From contig CAVYWS010000001.1 in the NCBI GenBank assembly GCA_963772265.1, positions 1-64,000 of the forward strand: 64,000 nucleotides of DNA, in the 5' to 3' direction. The notes below the pieces were generated by a model. That model was given only the letters and a program-made list of their open reading frames with translations, did not search any database and was not told where the DNA came from. Source of the DNA: Mayfieldus sp963772265 (GTDB lineage: Bacteria; Actinomycetota; Thermoleophilia; Solirubrobacterales; 70-9). Below, piece by piece: positions 9,734 through 19,497 of the stretch (its first letter is position 1; each line of letters begins with the position of its first letter). Position numbers and translations under genes: made by a program.

Positions 9734-10201
9734 CTACGGACACACGACGACCAGGCTGTGGTCCTGGGTTGCGTCGAAGCCGCTGACCGTGATCTTGTTG
9801 CGGTTATTCGGGGCGGTGCCGTTTTGGATTGCCACGATGCCGTCACTGAAGACGCCCGACGCGACCGGGGAGCACCGCGTGACGTCGAAGGGGAACGTGT
9901 AGACGATGACGTTGCTGGTCTGCTGCGCCGTCACGCCATCCAGCGTTGACCGGGAGAGCGTTCCGCCAAGCCAGGTGAAGCCGTAGACGTTTTGGGCATT
10001 CTCCGGCAGCGCCTTCTCGGGGATGTTCAGCGTGCTCTCCTTGATGTCGATTCCCTTCAGCGAGTTCTTCTTCACGTCACCGGAGTTGACGGTGTTCTTG
10101 CCCGGCAGGGCGCCGGCGACGCCGCCGATCGCGACGAAAAGCGCGACCACGGCGACCACCAGCGCGGCCACCGAGGCGTTGCGCTTGAGCATTCTCAGCA
10201 T
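9734..10201 (-). CDS. Secreted or membrane-anchored protein of a Thermoleophilia-type family, unknown function
   Basis: A 155-residue protein. After MLRMLKRN comes a hydrophobic helix of about 22 residues (ASVAALVVAVVALFVAIGG), then a Gly/Asn/Lys segment (PGKNTVNSGDVKKNSLKG) typical of many exported Solirubrobacterales proteins. The C-terminal 80 residues look like a beta-rich extracellular domain with two cysteines (CSPVASG, VVVCP). RBS GAGGGA lies 9 nt before ATG 10201; the in-frame ATG at 10192 is also possible. Probably a secreted or signal-anchored structural protein. No enzyme motif is visible. Confidence 0.75.
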   Translation of the reverse strand: MLRMLKRNASVAALVVAVVALFVAIGGVAGALPGKNTVNSGDVKKNSLKGIDIKESTLNIPEKALPENAQNVYGFTWLGGTLSRSTLDGVTAQQTSNVIVYTFPFDVTRCSPVASGVFSDGIVAIQNGTAPNNRNKITVSGFDATQDHSLVVVCP

Positions 10202-10369
10202 CTGTTGATCTCCCTCTGATTGTTGATTGCCACGCCAATCGCGGCCCCCCTCGGGTGACCCTAGACAGGGCGGGAGCCCCGCGAAGGGCAAAACGCCCAC
10301 AATCTCCCGGTATTTGGTAACCGCGCCCGAGGATCGAGGGGATTCCCACTTCTGCGATCATTCGCCGCC

Positions 10370-11818
10370 GTGTCCACGCCTGACACCACCGTCGATCCCG
10401 GCGCCCAAACGGCTACCGCCCCGGCCTCGAACGACTTCATGATCGAAGTCGACGGCAAGCTGGTGCCCAACTACGACGCGACGATGATCTCCTTCAAGGA
10501 GGGCGACGTCGTCAGCGGCAAGGTGGTGCGGATCGACCAGGACGAGGTCCTGGTCGACATCGGCTACAAGTCGGAGGGGGTCATCCCCTCGAACGAGCTT
10601 TCGATCCGCAAGTCGGTCGACCCGGCGGACGAGGTATCGCTCGGCGAGGAGGTCGACGCCCTGGTCCTGACCAAGGAGGACCAGGAGGGTCGTCTGATCC
10701 TCTCCAAGAAGCGGGCCCGCTTCGAGAAGGCCTGGCGCCGGATCGAGGCCGCCGCGGAGTCGGGGGAGCCGGTCGAGGGCACCGTGATCGAGGTCGTCAA
10801 GGGTGGGCTGATCCTCGACCTCGGCGTGCGCGGCTTTCTTCCCGCTTCGCTGGTCGATATCCGCCGGGTCCACAACCTCGATGAGTTCATGTCCCAGAAG
10901 CTCGAATGCAAGGTGATCGAGCTCAACCGCAGCCGCAACAACGTCGTGCTCTCGCGGCGCGCGGTGCTCGAGGAGGAGCGCAAGGAGGTCCGCGAGCAGA
11001 TTCTGGGCCGCCTGCAGCCGGGCCAGATCGTCGACGGCAAGATCTCCAACATCGTCGACTTCGGTGCCTTCGTCGACCTCGACGGGATCGACGGCCTGAT
11101 CCACATCTCAGAGCTTTCCTGGAGCCACGTCAACCATCCCTCCGAGGTGGTTGGGATCGGCGACACGGTGCGGGTCAAGGTGCTCGACATCGACCGTGAC
11201 CGCCAGCGAATCAGCCTCGGGCTTGAAGCAGACCCAGGAGGACCCGTGGCAGCGGGTGGTCGACAACTACGGGGCCGGCGACGTGCTCGAGGGCAAGGTG
11301 ACCAAGGTCGTCGCCTTCGGGGCCTTCGTCGAGATCCTGCCCGGGGTCGAGGGCCTGGTCCACATCTCCGAGCTCGCGGACCACCACGTCGAGAACCCGA
11401 GCGAGGTGGTTGAGCCGGGCACCGAGCTTCAGGTGAAGATCCTCGAGATCGACGAGGAGCGGCGCCGGCTCTCGTTGAGCATCAAGCGGGTCGAGGGCCA
11501 GCAGCTGCCGGCCCTCGAGATCCAGGCGCCGCCGCCCGACGCCGCCGCGGAAGCGGCCCAGGCCGAGGGGGCTCCCGAACTCGCCCTCTCCGAGGAGGTC
11601 TTCGCCGAGCCGCCCCCCGAGGTCGAGGCGGGCCCGAGGGAGGGGACGCGAGCCCCGAGGCTGAGTCAACGGGCGAGGCCGATGAGGCGGAGGGCGACGA
11701 CCAGGTCGCCAAGCCGCCGGCCGAGGAGGCCGGCGAGGAAGCGCACGAGGGCGAATCGGTCGCCGAGCGCCCCGACTCGCCGGACGACGGCGAAGAGGCA
11801 GCCGGCGAAGAGGGCTGA
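10370..11818 (+). CDS. rpsA: 30S ribosomal protein S1 (two apparent frameshifts)
   Basis: Binds mRNA on the small subunit. Four S1 RNA-binding repeats are readable: EGDVVSGKVVRIDQDEVLVDIG, PVEGTVIEVVKGGLILDLG, GQIVDGKISNIVDFGAFVD and VLEGKVTKVVAFGAFVE, with the third and fourth ending in the canonical GLIHISELS and GLVHISEL. Two single-base shifts interrupt it: one extra T at about 11222 (LGL to KQTQEDPW) and one missing base at about 11635, after which the acidic tail EGGDASPEAES continues to TGA 11816-11818. The GTG start at 10370 has no strong RBS. An essential gene with two breaks points to sequence error. coaE starts 10 bp later. Confidence 0.93.
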
Positions 11819-11828
11819 GGCGGCGGCG

Positions 11829-12445
11829 GTGGCGCCGCTCCTGATCGGTCTCACCGGCGGCATCGCGGCCGGCAAGTCCGAGGCGCTGCAGGCTTTCGGG
11901 CGGCTGGGGGCGGAGACGATCTCCAGCGACGCCGTCGTACACGAGCTGCTCGATTCCGAGCCGCTCAGGGCTCGCCTGGTCGAGCGCTGGGACAAGGCGG
12001 TGGCACCCGGCGGCTCGGTCGATCGGGCCGGGTCGGCGAGATCGTCTTTGCCGACCGCGCCGAGCTGGAGTGGCTCGAGGCGGAGCTGCACCCGCGGGTG
12101 GGGGAGCGGATCGAGGCCTGGCGTCGCTCGCTCGATCCGGCGACCGAGTTTGCGGTGGTCGAGGTCCCACTGCTGTTCGAGACGGCGATGGCCGATGCGT
12201 TTGACGTCACCGTGGCGGTGGTGGCCGATGACGAGGCCCGGCGCCGGCGGGCAGGGGAGCGCGGCGATGCCCTGGTCGCCGAGCGCGACGCCCGCCAGCT
12301 CGACCAGGAGGCGAAGGCGGCCCGGGCCGACCACGTTGTTCGCAACGACGGCTCGCTCGAAGATCTGCAGCGGGAGCTGTCCGGCCTGCTGGCCAGGCTT
12401 GGGGACCGGGAGGGGAGAACCGGCAGCGACTCGGTACAAAGTTAG
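11829..12445 (+). CDS. coaE: Dephospho-CoA kinase (one apparent frameshift)
   Basis: Last step of coenzyme A synthesis. P-loop GLTGGIAAGKSEAL is at residues 6-19, followed by ISSDAVVHELL, the conserved Asp of the family. The frame breaks at about 12029 (GGSVDRA to RVGEIVFAD). It then continues to VVEVPLLFETAMAD, ADDEARRRR, and the C-terminal ADHVVRNDGSLEDL, all typical of CoaE. Joined length is about 205 residues. GTG start at 11829 follows the rpsA stop by 10 bp; the genes are probably co-transcribed. It also complements the pantothenate operon at 30-33 kb. Confidence 0.9.
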
Positions 12446-12450
12446 GCGCC

Positions 12451-13113
12451 ATGGAGGCCACCCGCGCATCCCGCCGTTCCAAGCAGCGCCGGCCGGCGCG
12501 CCGGGCGGGCCCCCGCCCTCAGCGGCGGGCGACGGCGAAGGTGCGGCGCAGAAGGTGGACGCTGGGGGTCGGCGCCGCCGTCACGGTCGGGGTCGTTGTC
12601 GGCGTGATGATCTCCTCGGGCGAGTTCGACCGGGCGATTCGCGAGTTCACGCTTCCGCTGCGACACGAGGACATCATTCGCCAGCAGGCTTCGGAGAAGG
12701 ACGTCGACGCGAGCCTGATCGCCGCCGTGATCTACGCCGAGTCCCGCTTCCGCGACCAGACCTCGCACGCCGGCGCCCGGGGGCTGATGCAGATCACACC
12801 CCAGACGGCGAAAGAGATCGAGCGGCGCAGCGGCGGGACCACCTTCCGGCTCGCGGACCTCTCCGATCCCCAGATCAACATCTCCTACGGGACTTTCTAC
12901 CTGCGGGACCTGCTCGGCCGCTTCGATGGCAACGAGATCGCCGCGCTCGCCGCCTACAACGCGGGCCCTGGCAGCGCCGACAGCTGGGGCGGGAGCGGGA
13001 TGTCGCTCGAGGACATCCCGACCGACGAGACCCGCGGCTATGTCGATCAGGTGCTGGAGAAGCAGCGCGACTACCGCGAGAAGTACGCCAAGGAGCTCGG
13101 ATACCAGCGTTAG
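12451..13113 (+). CDS. Lytic transglycosylase (SLT domain), membrane-anchored
   Basis: A 220-residue peptidoglycan-cleaving enzyme. Residues 1-34 are strongly basic, and 35-55 form one transmembrane helix (LGVGAAVTVGVVVGVMI). The SLT domain starts near 75, with catalytic Glu in AVIYAESRF, then GLMQITPQTA and ALAAYNAGPG, the three diagnostic motifs of family 1 lytic transglycosylases. It acts outside the membrane on glycan strands. It starts 5 bp after coaE, so likely the same transcript. Confidence 0.9.
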   Translation: MEATRASRRSKQRRPARRAGPRPQRRATAKVRRRRWTLGVGAAVTVGVVVGVMISSGEFDRAIREFTLPLRHEDIIRQQASEKDVDASLIAAVIYAESRFRDQTSHAGARGLMQITPQTAKEIERRSGGTTFRLADLSDPQINISYGTFYLRDLLGRFDGNEIAALAAYNAGPGSADSWGGSGMSLEDIPTDETRGYVDQVLEKQRDYREKYAKELGYQR

Positions 13114-13144
13114 TGCTTGAAGCGATCCCGGCCTGGGAGCTGCG

Positions 13145-14530
13145 TTGAGATCGGTAAAGGCACCGCACACCCGAGTGCTCGCGCTCGGCCTCGCGGTCGG
13201 GTTGGTGCTCGCGGACTCGTCGATCGTCGTCCTGGCGCTGCCGGAGATCTACCGCTCGCTCGACGTTTCGGTGCGGGCGGTGGTCTGGGTGCTGGTCGCC
13301 TTCAACCTGGTGCTGGCGCTCTGCGCTGTGCCGGCGGCGCACCTGGCGCGGCGCGCGGGTCCGGCGCGTACTGCGGTCGCCGGGCTGGTCGTCTTCGGTG
13401 CCGCCAGCCTCGTCTGCGGGTTGGCTCCAAGTCTCGCGGTGCTGCTGGGGGCGCGCTGCGTCCAGGCCGTGGGCGGGGCGGCGACGGTCTGCGGTGCGCT
13501 CGAGCTGCTGCCGGCGGAGCTTGGGTCGGAAGGCCGCGCCGCCCGCCTCTGGGCGGCTGCGGGGGCGCTCGGAGCGGCGCTGGGTCCGGCGGCTGGCGGC
13601 CTGCTCACCGAGCTCGTCTCCTGGCAGTCGATCTTTCTGGTCCAGGTCCCACTGAGCGCCGCTGCGGGCGGCGTGCTTGCGCCGGCGGCGGTGAGCGAGC
13701 GCTGGTCCTCCGCCAAGGCCCAGGCCGACCGCCCCGGTCGCCCGCACCTTGCCGCCAACGCCGCCCTTGGCCTGATCGCCGCGGCGCTGGTCGCTGCGCT
13801 GTTTCTGATCGTCCTGCTCCTGATCGAGGGCTGGCGCCTGAGCCCGATCGCCGCAGCCGCCGCGGTCTCGGTGATGCCCGCCGCCGCGCTGGCTTCGGTT
13901 CCCCTGGCCCGCTCGGTGCCGAGTGCCGCGGCCCGCGCGGCCGCCGGGGCGATTCTGATCTGCGGCGGCCTCACCGGTCTCGCCCTGCTCCCCCGGGCGG
14001 TGGTGCTGGCCACGATCCCGCCGCAGATCCTGATCGGAGTCGGGCTCGCGCTGACCCTGTCCGCCCTCACCGAGGCGGCGCTGGCGGGCCGCTCGGCGCA
14101 GGCGATCCACGGCGGCTGGACGATTGCCGCCCGTCACGCCGGGGTTGTCGCCGGCCTGCTGATCCTGACGCCGGTGTTCACCTCCGACCTGGTCGAGCAG
14201 AGGTCGGCCGCCGAGCAGGCGGGTACCGCGGCGCTTCTCGACGCACCGCTGCCGCCGCTGCTGAAGATCGACATCGGCATCCGGCTCGCCGACCGGCTGG
14301 GCGAGGAGCGCGGGCGGGTGCCGGTGCTCGCCCCGGTCTTCGAGCCCCCGCCGGGCGGGCCCGATGACCGCCCGGCGGTGCGCCGGCTGCAGGACGAGCT
14401 TCAGGACCAGCTCGACCGCGCCGCGACCCACGCGTTCAGCAACTCGTTCCTGATCGCCGCCGCCTTCGCCCTTGCGGCGCTGCTGCCGATCACGCTGGTG
14501 CGGCGCCGCCCGCAGGAGCTCAACCTGTGA
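13145..14530 (+). CDS. MFS transporter (DHA2-like)
   Basis: A 461-residue membrane protein with a dozen or more hydrophobic helices. The first helix carries the LADSSIVVLALPEI segment typical of 14-helix drug/H+ antiporters, and ARRAGPARTAVAG occupies the place of motif A. A soluble loop near 365-430 (rich in Pro, Asp and Arg) precedes the last helix. The start is weak: TTG at 13145, with GTG at about 13174 possible. Substrate unknown; the DHA2 group includes multidrug and fatty-acid exporters. Downstream gene follows in 25 bp. Confidence 0.8.
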   Translation: MRSVKAPHTRVLALGLAVGLVLADSSIVVLALPEIYRSLDVSVRAVVWVLVAFNLVLALCAVPAAHLARRAGPARTAVAGLVVFGAASLVCGLAPSLAVLLGARCVQAVGGAATVCGALELLPAELGSEGRAARLWAAAGALGAALGPAAGGLLTELVSWQSIFLVQVPLSAAAGGVLAPAAVSERWSSAKAQADRPGRPHLAANAALGLIAAALVAALFLIVLLLIEGWRLSPIAAAAAVSVMPAAALASVPLARSVPSAAARAAAGAILICGGLTGLALLPRAVVLATIPPQILIGVGLALTLSALTEAALAGRSAQAIHGGWTIAARHAGVVAGLLILTPVFTSDLVEQRSAAEQAGTAALLDAPLPPLLKIDIGIRLADRLGEERGRVPVLAPVFEPPPGGPDDRPAVRRLQDELQDQLDRAATHAFSNSFLIAAAFALAALLPITLVRRRPQELNL

Positions 14531-14555
14531 GCGCGAGGCTCAGAAAGAGAGCCTG

Positions 14556-15095
14556 ATGGTGGCCGAGCGCGAACCAATAGCTGTGAGCACCGGCCGCGTC
14601 CTGGTCATCGGGTCACTGGTCGCCGCCGCGGCGCTGGTGACCGTCTTCCTGGCGATGGGCGGCAGCTCATATGCGCCGGCCAAGACCCGTGACCCCTGCC
14701 AGGCCCGGTCCTGGCCCAGGGACCTGGACCTGCAGAGGACCGCCGAGCAGTTCACCCTCTCCGCCCTCGACGGGACCGCCTGCGACCTTCACGTCTCTCG
14801 CGAGACGCTGATCCTTGCCCTGGCGAGCTCCGAGGGACGGGATCGGTTCGCCGAGGACCCACGGCTCGAAGGCGCCGTGCGGGCCGGGCTCGAGCGGGCG
14901 ATCGACGACGGCGAGAGGGCAGGGGTGATCAACTCGATCACGGCCGACGGCCTGCGGGAGCTGGCCCGGCAGGCGCCGGTCGACGAGGTGATCGCGCTGC
15001 TGCGCGACGCGAGCCCGCTGTTCCAGAACCTGGGCGGCCTGCTGCAGGGCCTTCAGGGCCTGATTCCCGGTCAGCTGCAGGGGCTTCTGCCGTGA
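14556..15095 (+). CDS. Signal-anchored hypothetical protein
   Basis: A 179-residue protein. Residues 13-36 form one transmembrane helix (VLVIGSLVAAAALVTVFLAMGG). The remainder is a hydrophilic helical domain with two cysteines (DPCQARSW, GTACDLH), possibly disulphide-bonded outside the cell. The C-terminus is a hydrophobic Leu/Gly/Gln repeat (GGLLQGLQGLIPGQLQGLLP). I recognise no family. ATG 14556 is preceded by AAAGAGAG. The MFS gene ends 25 bp upstream, so an accessory role in transport is possible but unproven. Confidence 0.65.
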   Translation: MVAEREPIAVSTGRVLVIGSLVAAAALVTVFLAMGGSSYAPAKTRDPCQARSWPRDLDLQRTAEQFTLSALDGTACDLHVSRETLILALASSEGRDRFAEDPRLEGAVRAGLERAIDDGERAGVINSITADGLRELARQAPVDEVIALLRDASPLFQNLGGLLQGLQGLIPGQLQGLLP

Positions 15096-15173
15096 GCAAC
15101 GTCACTTGCGTTGAGGGAGGGATGCGAGAAGATGGCGGCCGCAAGGAAGGCTGACCAATTCAAGGAGGTTGAG

Positions 15174-16586
15174 ATGGGTGACGCGATCGACTCGGGCACA
15201 ATCGCCGGGCTGCGCGATGGATTCGACGGCGATGTGATCGGTTCTGAGGACGGCGCCTACGACGAGGCGCGCAAGGTCTACAACGGGATGATCGACAAGC
15301 GCCCCGGGGTGATCGCCCGCTGCGCCAGCACCGCAGACGTCGTCGCCGCGGTCAACTTCGCCCGCGAGAACGATCTAGTGGTCGCGGTCCGCTCCGGCGG
15401 GCACAGCGTCGCCGGGATGAGCATCTGCGACGACGGCATCCTGATCGATCTCTCGGGCCTGAAGGGCATCGAGATAGACGCCGACGCCCAAACCGCGCGG
15501 GTGGGAGGCGGAGTGCTCTCGGGCGAGCTCGACGCAGCGACCCAGGAGCACAACCTCCACGTCCCGACCGGGCGGGTCACGACCACCGGCATCGGTGGCT
15601 TCACGACCGGTGGCGGCTATGGCTGGACCTCGTCGAAGTGCGGGCTCATGTGCGACAACCTGATCTCGGCGGAGGTCGTGACCGCCGCTGGAGAGGTGGT
15701 CAATGCAAGCGCCGACGAGAACCCCGACCTGCTCTGGGGCCTGAAGGGCGGGGCGTGCAACTTCGGCGTCGCCACCAGCTTCGAATACAAGCTCTATCCG
15801 CTCGGCCCGATGGTCTTCGGCGGCCTCGCCGCCTGGCCGGTCGAGAAGGCGCCCGAAGTGTTCAGGGCCTGGCGCGATTACGTCGACGACGCTCCCGACG
15901 AGCTGTCGACCAGCATGGTGATCCTGACCGCGCCGCCTGAGGAATTCGTTCCCGAGCACCTGCGGGGCAAGCCGATAGTCGGCCTCGCCGGGATGTACGT
16001 CGGCGACGTCGAGGAGGGGGCAAAGGCGTTCCAGCCGCTCAAGGACCTCGCCCCCGAGATGGATCTGCTCGGCCCGATCCCCTACACCGAGTTCCAGGCG
16101 ATGCTGGATCCCGGCAACCAGGCCGGTTTCCGCAACTACTGGCGCGGCGAGTACCTGACCGGACTCTCCGACGAGGCGATCGACACCTTCATCGAGCAGG
16201 CCCGCGAACCCCTGAGCCCGTTCAACCAGGTGATCATCTTCCGCCTCGGCCAGGCGGTGAAGCAGGTCGCCGAGGAGGACAGCGCCTTCTCGCACCGCGA
16301 CGCGGACTACATGTTCCACCCGATCGCGATGTGGGAGGACCCCGCCGACGACGAGCGGCTGATCGGTTGGGTGCGCCAGTTCGCCGAGGCGATGCGCCCC
16401 TATCAGACGGGCGGCGTGTACCTCAACTTCACGCCGGACCCCGACAAGGTCCGCGACGCCTTCGGCGAGGGCAAGTACCAGCGGCTGGTCCAGCTCAAGG
16501 ACAAGTACGACCCCGGGAACCTGTTCCAGCACAACCAGAACATCAAGCCCAGCAAGGAGGCCGGCGAGCCGGTGGCCGCCGCCTGA
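15174..16586 (+). CDS. FAD-linked oxidase, berberine-bridge-enzyme family
   Basis: A 470-residue flavoenzyme of the PCMH/BBE type that oxidises small alcohols, sugars or secondary metabolites with O2. The flavin domain has AVRSGGHSVAGMS (the His is the usual covalent 8-alpha attachment site) and FTTGGGYGWTSSKCGL. The C-terminal BBE segment is present (DKYDPGNLFQHNQNI). ATG 15174 was chosen because AAGGAGG at 15162-15168 sits 5 nt upstream. An earlier ATG at 15132 with GAGGGAGGG would add 14 residues. No signal peptide, so cytoplasmic. Substrate not predictable. Confidence 0.87.
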   Translation: MGDAIDSGTIAGLRDGFDGDVIGSEDGAYDEARKVYNGMIDKRPGVIARCASTADVVAAVNFARENDLVVAVRSGGHSVAGMSICDDGILIDLSGLKGIEIDADAQTARVGGGVLSGELDAATQEHNLHVPTGRVTTTGIGGFTTGGGYGWTSSKCGLMCDNLISAEVVTAAGEVVNASADENPDLLWGLKGGACNFGVATSFEYKLYPLGPMVFGGLAAWPVEKAPEVFRAWRDYVDDAPDELSTSMVILTAPPEEFVPEHLRGKPIVGLAGMYVGDVEEGAKAFQPLKDLAPEMDLLGPIPYTEFQAMLDPGNQAGFRNYWRGEYLTGLSDEAIDTFIEQAREPLSPFNQVIIFRLGQAVKQVAEEDSAFSHRDADYMFHPIAMWEDPADDERLIGWVRQFAEAMRPYQTGGVYLNFTPDPDKVRDAFGEGKYQRLVQLKDKYDPGNLFQHNQNIKPSKEAGEPVAAA

Positions 16587-16604
16587 GCCGGATTCGCGCC
16601 TCAA

Positions 16605-17036
16605 ATGGCGCGATACTGCCCGGCGGTGCCGGAGGAGAACGTGCAGCTCGCCCGCCGAATGCACGAAGCATTCAACCGAACCTTCAGCGAGGGGACTGAC
16701 GACCTGTTCGAGGTCCTGCACCCCGAAGCCGAGTGGGTTCCGATCACCGCCGTGCTCGAGGGAATCGGCTATCGCGGCGAGACGGCGATCCGGGGCTGGA
16801 TCGCCGACATGAAGCGGCAATGGGAGTTCTATGAGACCAGGCCGGAGGAGTTCCTCGACCTCGAGGACGGGCGGGTTCTCGTCCTCGGCACCTGGGGGGC
16901 GCGAGGCCGCGGCAGCGGCGTCGAGCTGGACTCACAACCGGGCGCCTGGCTGGTCGTCACCGAGGACGGGTGGGTGACCCGGATGCAGACATTCACCGAC
17001 CGGGCCAAGGCCTTCGAGGCGGCGGGGCTCGGCTGA
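16605..17036 (+). CDS. SnoaL-like / NTF2-fold protein
   Basis: A 143-residue protein resembling the SnoaL-like cone-fold family: ENVQLARRMHEAFNR, DDLFEVLHPEAEW, YRGETAIRGWI, then alternating strands ending MQTFTDRAKAFEAAGL. Members are small isomerases, hydrolases or binding proteins; no catalytic residues can be assigned. GTG at 16626 may be the true start, because homologous proteins typically begin with an ExNVxL helix. It follows the flavin oxidase by 18 bp. Confidence 0.75.
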   Translation: MARYCPAVPEENVQLARRMHEAFNRTFSEGTDDLFEVLHPEAEWVPITAVLEGIGYRGETAIRGWIADMKRQWEFYETRPEEFLDLEDGRVLVLGTWGARGRGSGVELDSQPGAWLVVTEDGWVTRMQTFTDRAKAFEAAGLG

Positions 17037-17043
17037 GGTCCCG

Positions 17044-17409
17044 CTAGTCGGTGGCGCGCAGCACCCAGAGCATCATCAGCGGTTGCAGCGGCAGGCGTGC
17101 CCAAAGCGCCCAGCGCGGTATCCGCTCGAGGTCGAGCCCCCGGACCTGCTCCGGATTGACCGCCATGTGGACGTTGGCCGGGAACACCGCCGCGAGCAGG
17201 CAGATCAGCCACCATCGCCCCAGGGTCCGGGTCGGGGCGGCGAGAATCGCGGCGGCGCCCGCAAGCTCGGCGACGCCGCTGATCTGCACGGCCTCGCGAT
17301 GGCGCGGGACCCAGGGGGGCATGATCGCCTCGTATGCCCGCGGACGGATGAAGTGCAGGACGCCGCCGACGGTGAAGAACGCGGCGAGCAGTCGAGGCGA
17401 GCGGTTCAT
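17044..17409 (-). CDS. DoxX-like four-helix membrane protein
   Basis: A 121-residue integral membrane protein with about four helices. It has the pattern of the DoxX/DUF4267-like group: LLAAFFTVGGVLHF, ISGVAELAGAAAIL, WWLICLLAAVFPANVHMA, then a C-terminal helix. Function unknown; some relatives take part in redox stress responses. ATG 17409 is used; the in-frame ATG at 17427 is possible. It diverges from uvrB with about 60 bp between starts. Confidence 0.72.
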   Translation of the reverse strand: MNRSPRLLAAFFTVGGVLHFIRPRAYEAIMPPWVPRHREAVQISGVAELAGAAAILAAPTRTLGRWWLICLLAAVFPANVHMAVNPEQVRGLDLERIPRWALWARLPLQPLMMLWVLRATD

Positions 17410-17472
17410 CGCCGGCGATTCTCTCATCGCCGCCCCCGCGGGCACGGGTGGCGGCGTCGCTAAGGTGAAGCG

Positions 17473-19473
17473 GTGCCGGACTTCGAGCTGAACAAGGCCT
17501 ACACGGCGACCGCGGACCAGCCGCAGGCGATTGCCGAGCTCTCCGCCGGCCTCGAGGAGGGCGACCGCTTCCAGACCCTGCTCGGGGCAACCGGCACCGG
17601 CAAGACGTTCACGATGGCCGGGGTGATCGAGCGGGTGCAGCGGCCGTCGCTGGTGATCGCCCACAACAAGACCCTGGCGGCGCAGCTCTGCAACGAGTTC
17701 CGCGAGTTCTTCCCCGAGAACAAGGTCGAGTACTTCGTCAGCTACTACGACTACTACCAGCCGGAGGCCTACGTCCCCGCCCAGGATCTCTACATCGAGA
17801 AGGACTCCTCGATCAACGACGAGATCGACCGCCTCCGCCACGCCGCCACCGCGGCCCTGTTCGCGCGCCGCGACGTGATCATCGTCGCCTCGGTCTCCTG
17901 CATCTTCGGGATCGGCTCGCCGCAGCTCTACAACGAGCAGATGCAGCTGTTCAAGGTCGGCGGCACGATCGACCGCGACGACGTGTTCCGCAAGCTGATC
18001 CGGATGCAATACGGACGCAACGACACGACGCTCGGACGCGGGACCTTCCGGGTCCAGGGTGAGGTGCTGGAGATCCAGCCCGCCTATGCCGAGTCCGCCT
18101 ACCGGATCGCGCTGTTCGGCGACGAGATCGAGGAGATCCATCATTTCGACCCGCTCACCGGCGAGGTGCTCGACGTGGTCGACCACGTCTCGGTCTGGCC
18201 TGCGACCCACTACGTGACCAAGGACGAGACGATCGAGCGAACCGTCAGCGACATCCGCGCCGAGCTCAACCAGCGCACCTGGGAGCTGGAGAAGGAGGGC
18301 AAGCAGCTCGAGGCGCACCGGCTGCGCCAGCGCACGATGTACGACCTCGAGATGCTCAAGGAGCTCGGCTTCTGCAACGGGATCGAGAACTACTCGCGGA
18401 TCCTCGACGACCGTCCGCCCGGCAGCCCGCCGCACACCCTGATCGACTACTTCCCCGACGACTTCGTCACCTTCGTCGACGAGTCACACCAGACGATCCC
18501 ACAGCTCGGCGGCATGTACGAGGGCGATCACTCACGCAAGCTGACCCTGGTCGAGCACGGCTTCCGGCTGCCGTCGGCGATGGACAACAGGCCGCTGCGC
18601 TTCGAGGAGTTCCTCTCCCGGATCGGCGACCTGGTGATGTGCTCGGCGACGCCGGGCCCGTTCGAACGCAGCCAGTCGACCAAGGTGGTCGAGCAGATCG
18701 TCCGGCCGACCGGGATCGTCGACCCCGAGGTCGAGCTGCGCGAGACGCGCAACCAGATCGACGACCTGATGAACGAGATCAAGCGCCGGGCCGAGGCCAA
18801 CGAGCGGGTCCTGGTCACGACCCTGACCAAGAAGATGGCCGAGGACCTGACCGCCTACCTGCTCGAGTACAGCGTCCGGGTCCGCTACCTGCATTCGGAG
18901 GTCGACACGCTGGAGCGGATCCAGATCATCCGCGACCTGCGGCTCGGCGAGTTCGACGTCCTGGTCGGCGTCAACCTGCTGCGCGAGGGGCTCGACCTGC
19001 CCGAGGTCTCGCTGGTCGCGATCCTCGACGCCGACAAGGAGGGATTCCTGCGCGGCGAGACCAGCCTGATCCAGACGATCGGGCGGGCCGCCCGCAACGT
19101 CGACGGCAAGGTGCTGATGTACGCCGACCGCGAGACCGAGGCGATGCGGGCTGCGATCCGCGAGACCGACCGCCGCCGCGCGATTCAGGTCGCCTACAAC
19201 GAGGAGCACGGGATCACCCCGGAGACGGTGCAGAAGGGGATCTCCGAGATGACCGAGTTCCTGGCGATGGAGTCGCGCGCCCCGGCACGGCGGCGACGCG
19301 CCCGGGTCCCGGAGGGCGTCAAGACCCCCGAGGACCTCGAGCGGCTGATCGTCGAGCTGGAGGAGGAGATGGTCGCGGCGGCCGAGGACCTGCGCTTCGA
19401 GGAGGCGGCGCGGATCCGCGACGAGATCAAGGAGCTGCGCCGCGACCTGGAGGGAATGCGGGCGGGCGCCTAG
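17473..19473 (+). CDS. uvrB: Excinuclease ABC subunit B
   Basis: Damage-verifying helicase of nucleotide excision repair, 666 residues and intact. Walker A GATGTGKTFT is at 37-46. The beta-hairpin segment VSYYDYYQPEAYVP inserts into damaged DNA. DEXX-box is seen in VTFVDESHQT, helicase motif VI in QTIGRAARNVDG. The C-terminal UVR motif (LEEEMVAAAEDLRFEEAARIRD) binds UvrA/UvrC. GTG start at 17473. uvrA lies 4 kb downstream on the same strand. Confidence 0.97.
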   Translation: MPDFELNKAYTATADQPQAIAELSAGLEEGDRFQTLLGATGTGKTFTMAGVIERVQRPSLVIAHNKTLAAQLCNEFREFFPENKVEYFVSYYDYYQPEAYVPAQDLYIEKDSSINDEIDRLRHAATAALFARRDVIIVASVSCIFGIGSPQLYNEQMQLFKVGGTIDRDDVFRKLIRMQYGRNDTTLGRGTFRVQGEVLEIQPAYAESAYRIALFGDEIEEIHHFDPLTGEVLDVVDHVSVWPATHYVTKDETIERTVSDIRAELNQRTWELEKEGKQLEAHRLRQRTMYDLEMLKELGFCNGIENYSRILDDRPPGSPPHTLIDYFPDDFVTFVDESHQTIPQLGGMYEGDHSRKLTLVEHGFRLPSAMDNRPLRFEEFLSRIGDLVMCSATPGPFERSQSTKVVEQIVRPTGIVDPEVELRETRNQIDDLMNEIKRRAEANERVLVTTLTKKMAEDLTAYLLEYSVRVRYLHSEVDTLERIQIIRDLRLGEFDVLVGVNLLREGLDLPEVSLVAILDADKEGFLRGETSLIQTIGRAARNVDGKVLMYADRETEAMRAAIRETDRRRAIQVAYNEEHGITPETVQKGISEMTEFLAMESRAPARRRRARVPEGVKTPEDLERLIVELEEEMVAAAEDLRFEEAARIRDEIKELRRDLEGMRAGA

Positions 19474-19497
19474 ACCCGCCCGCGTCCCAGTACGGAT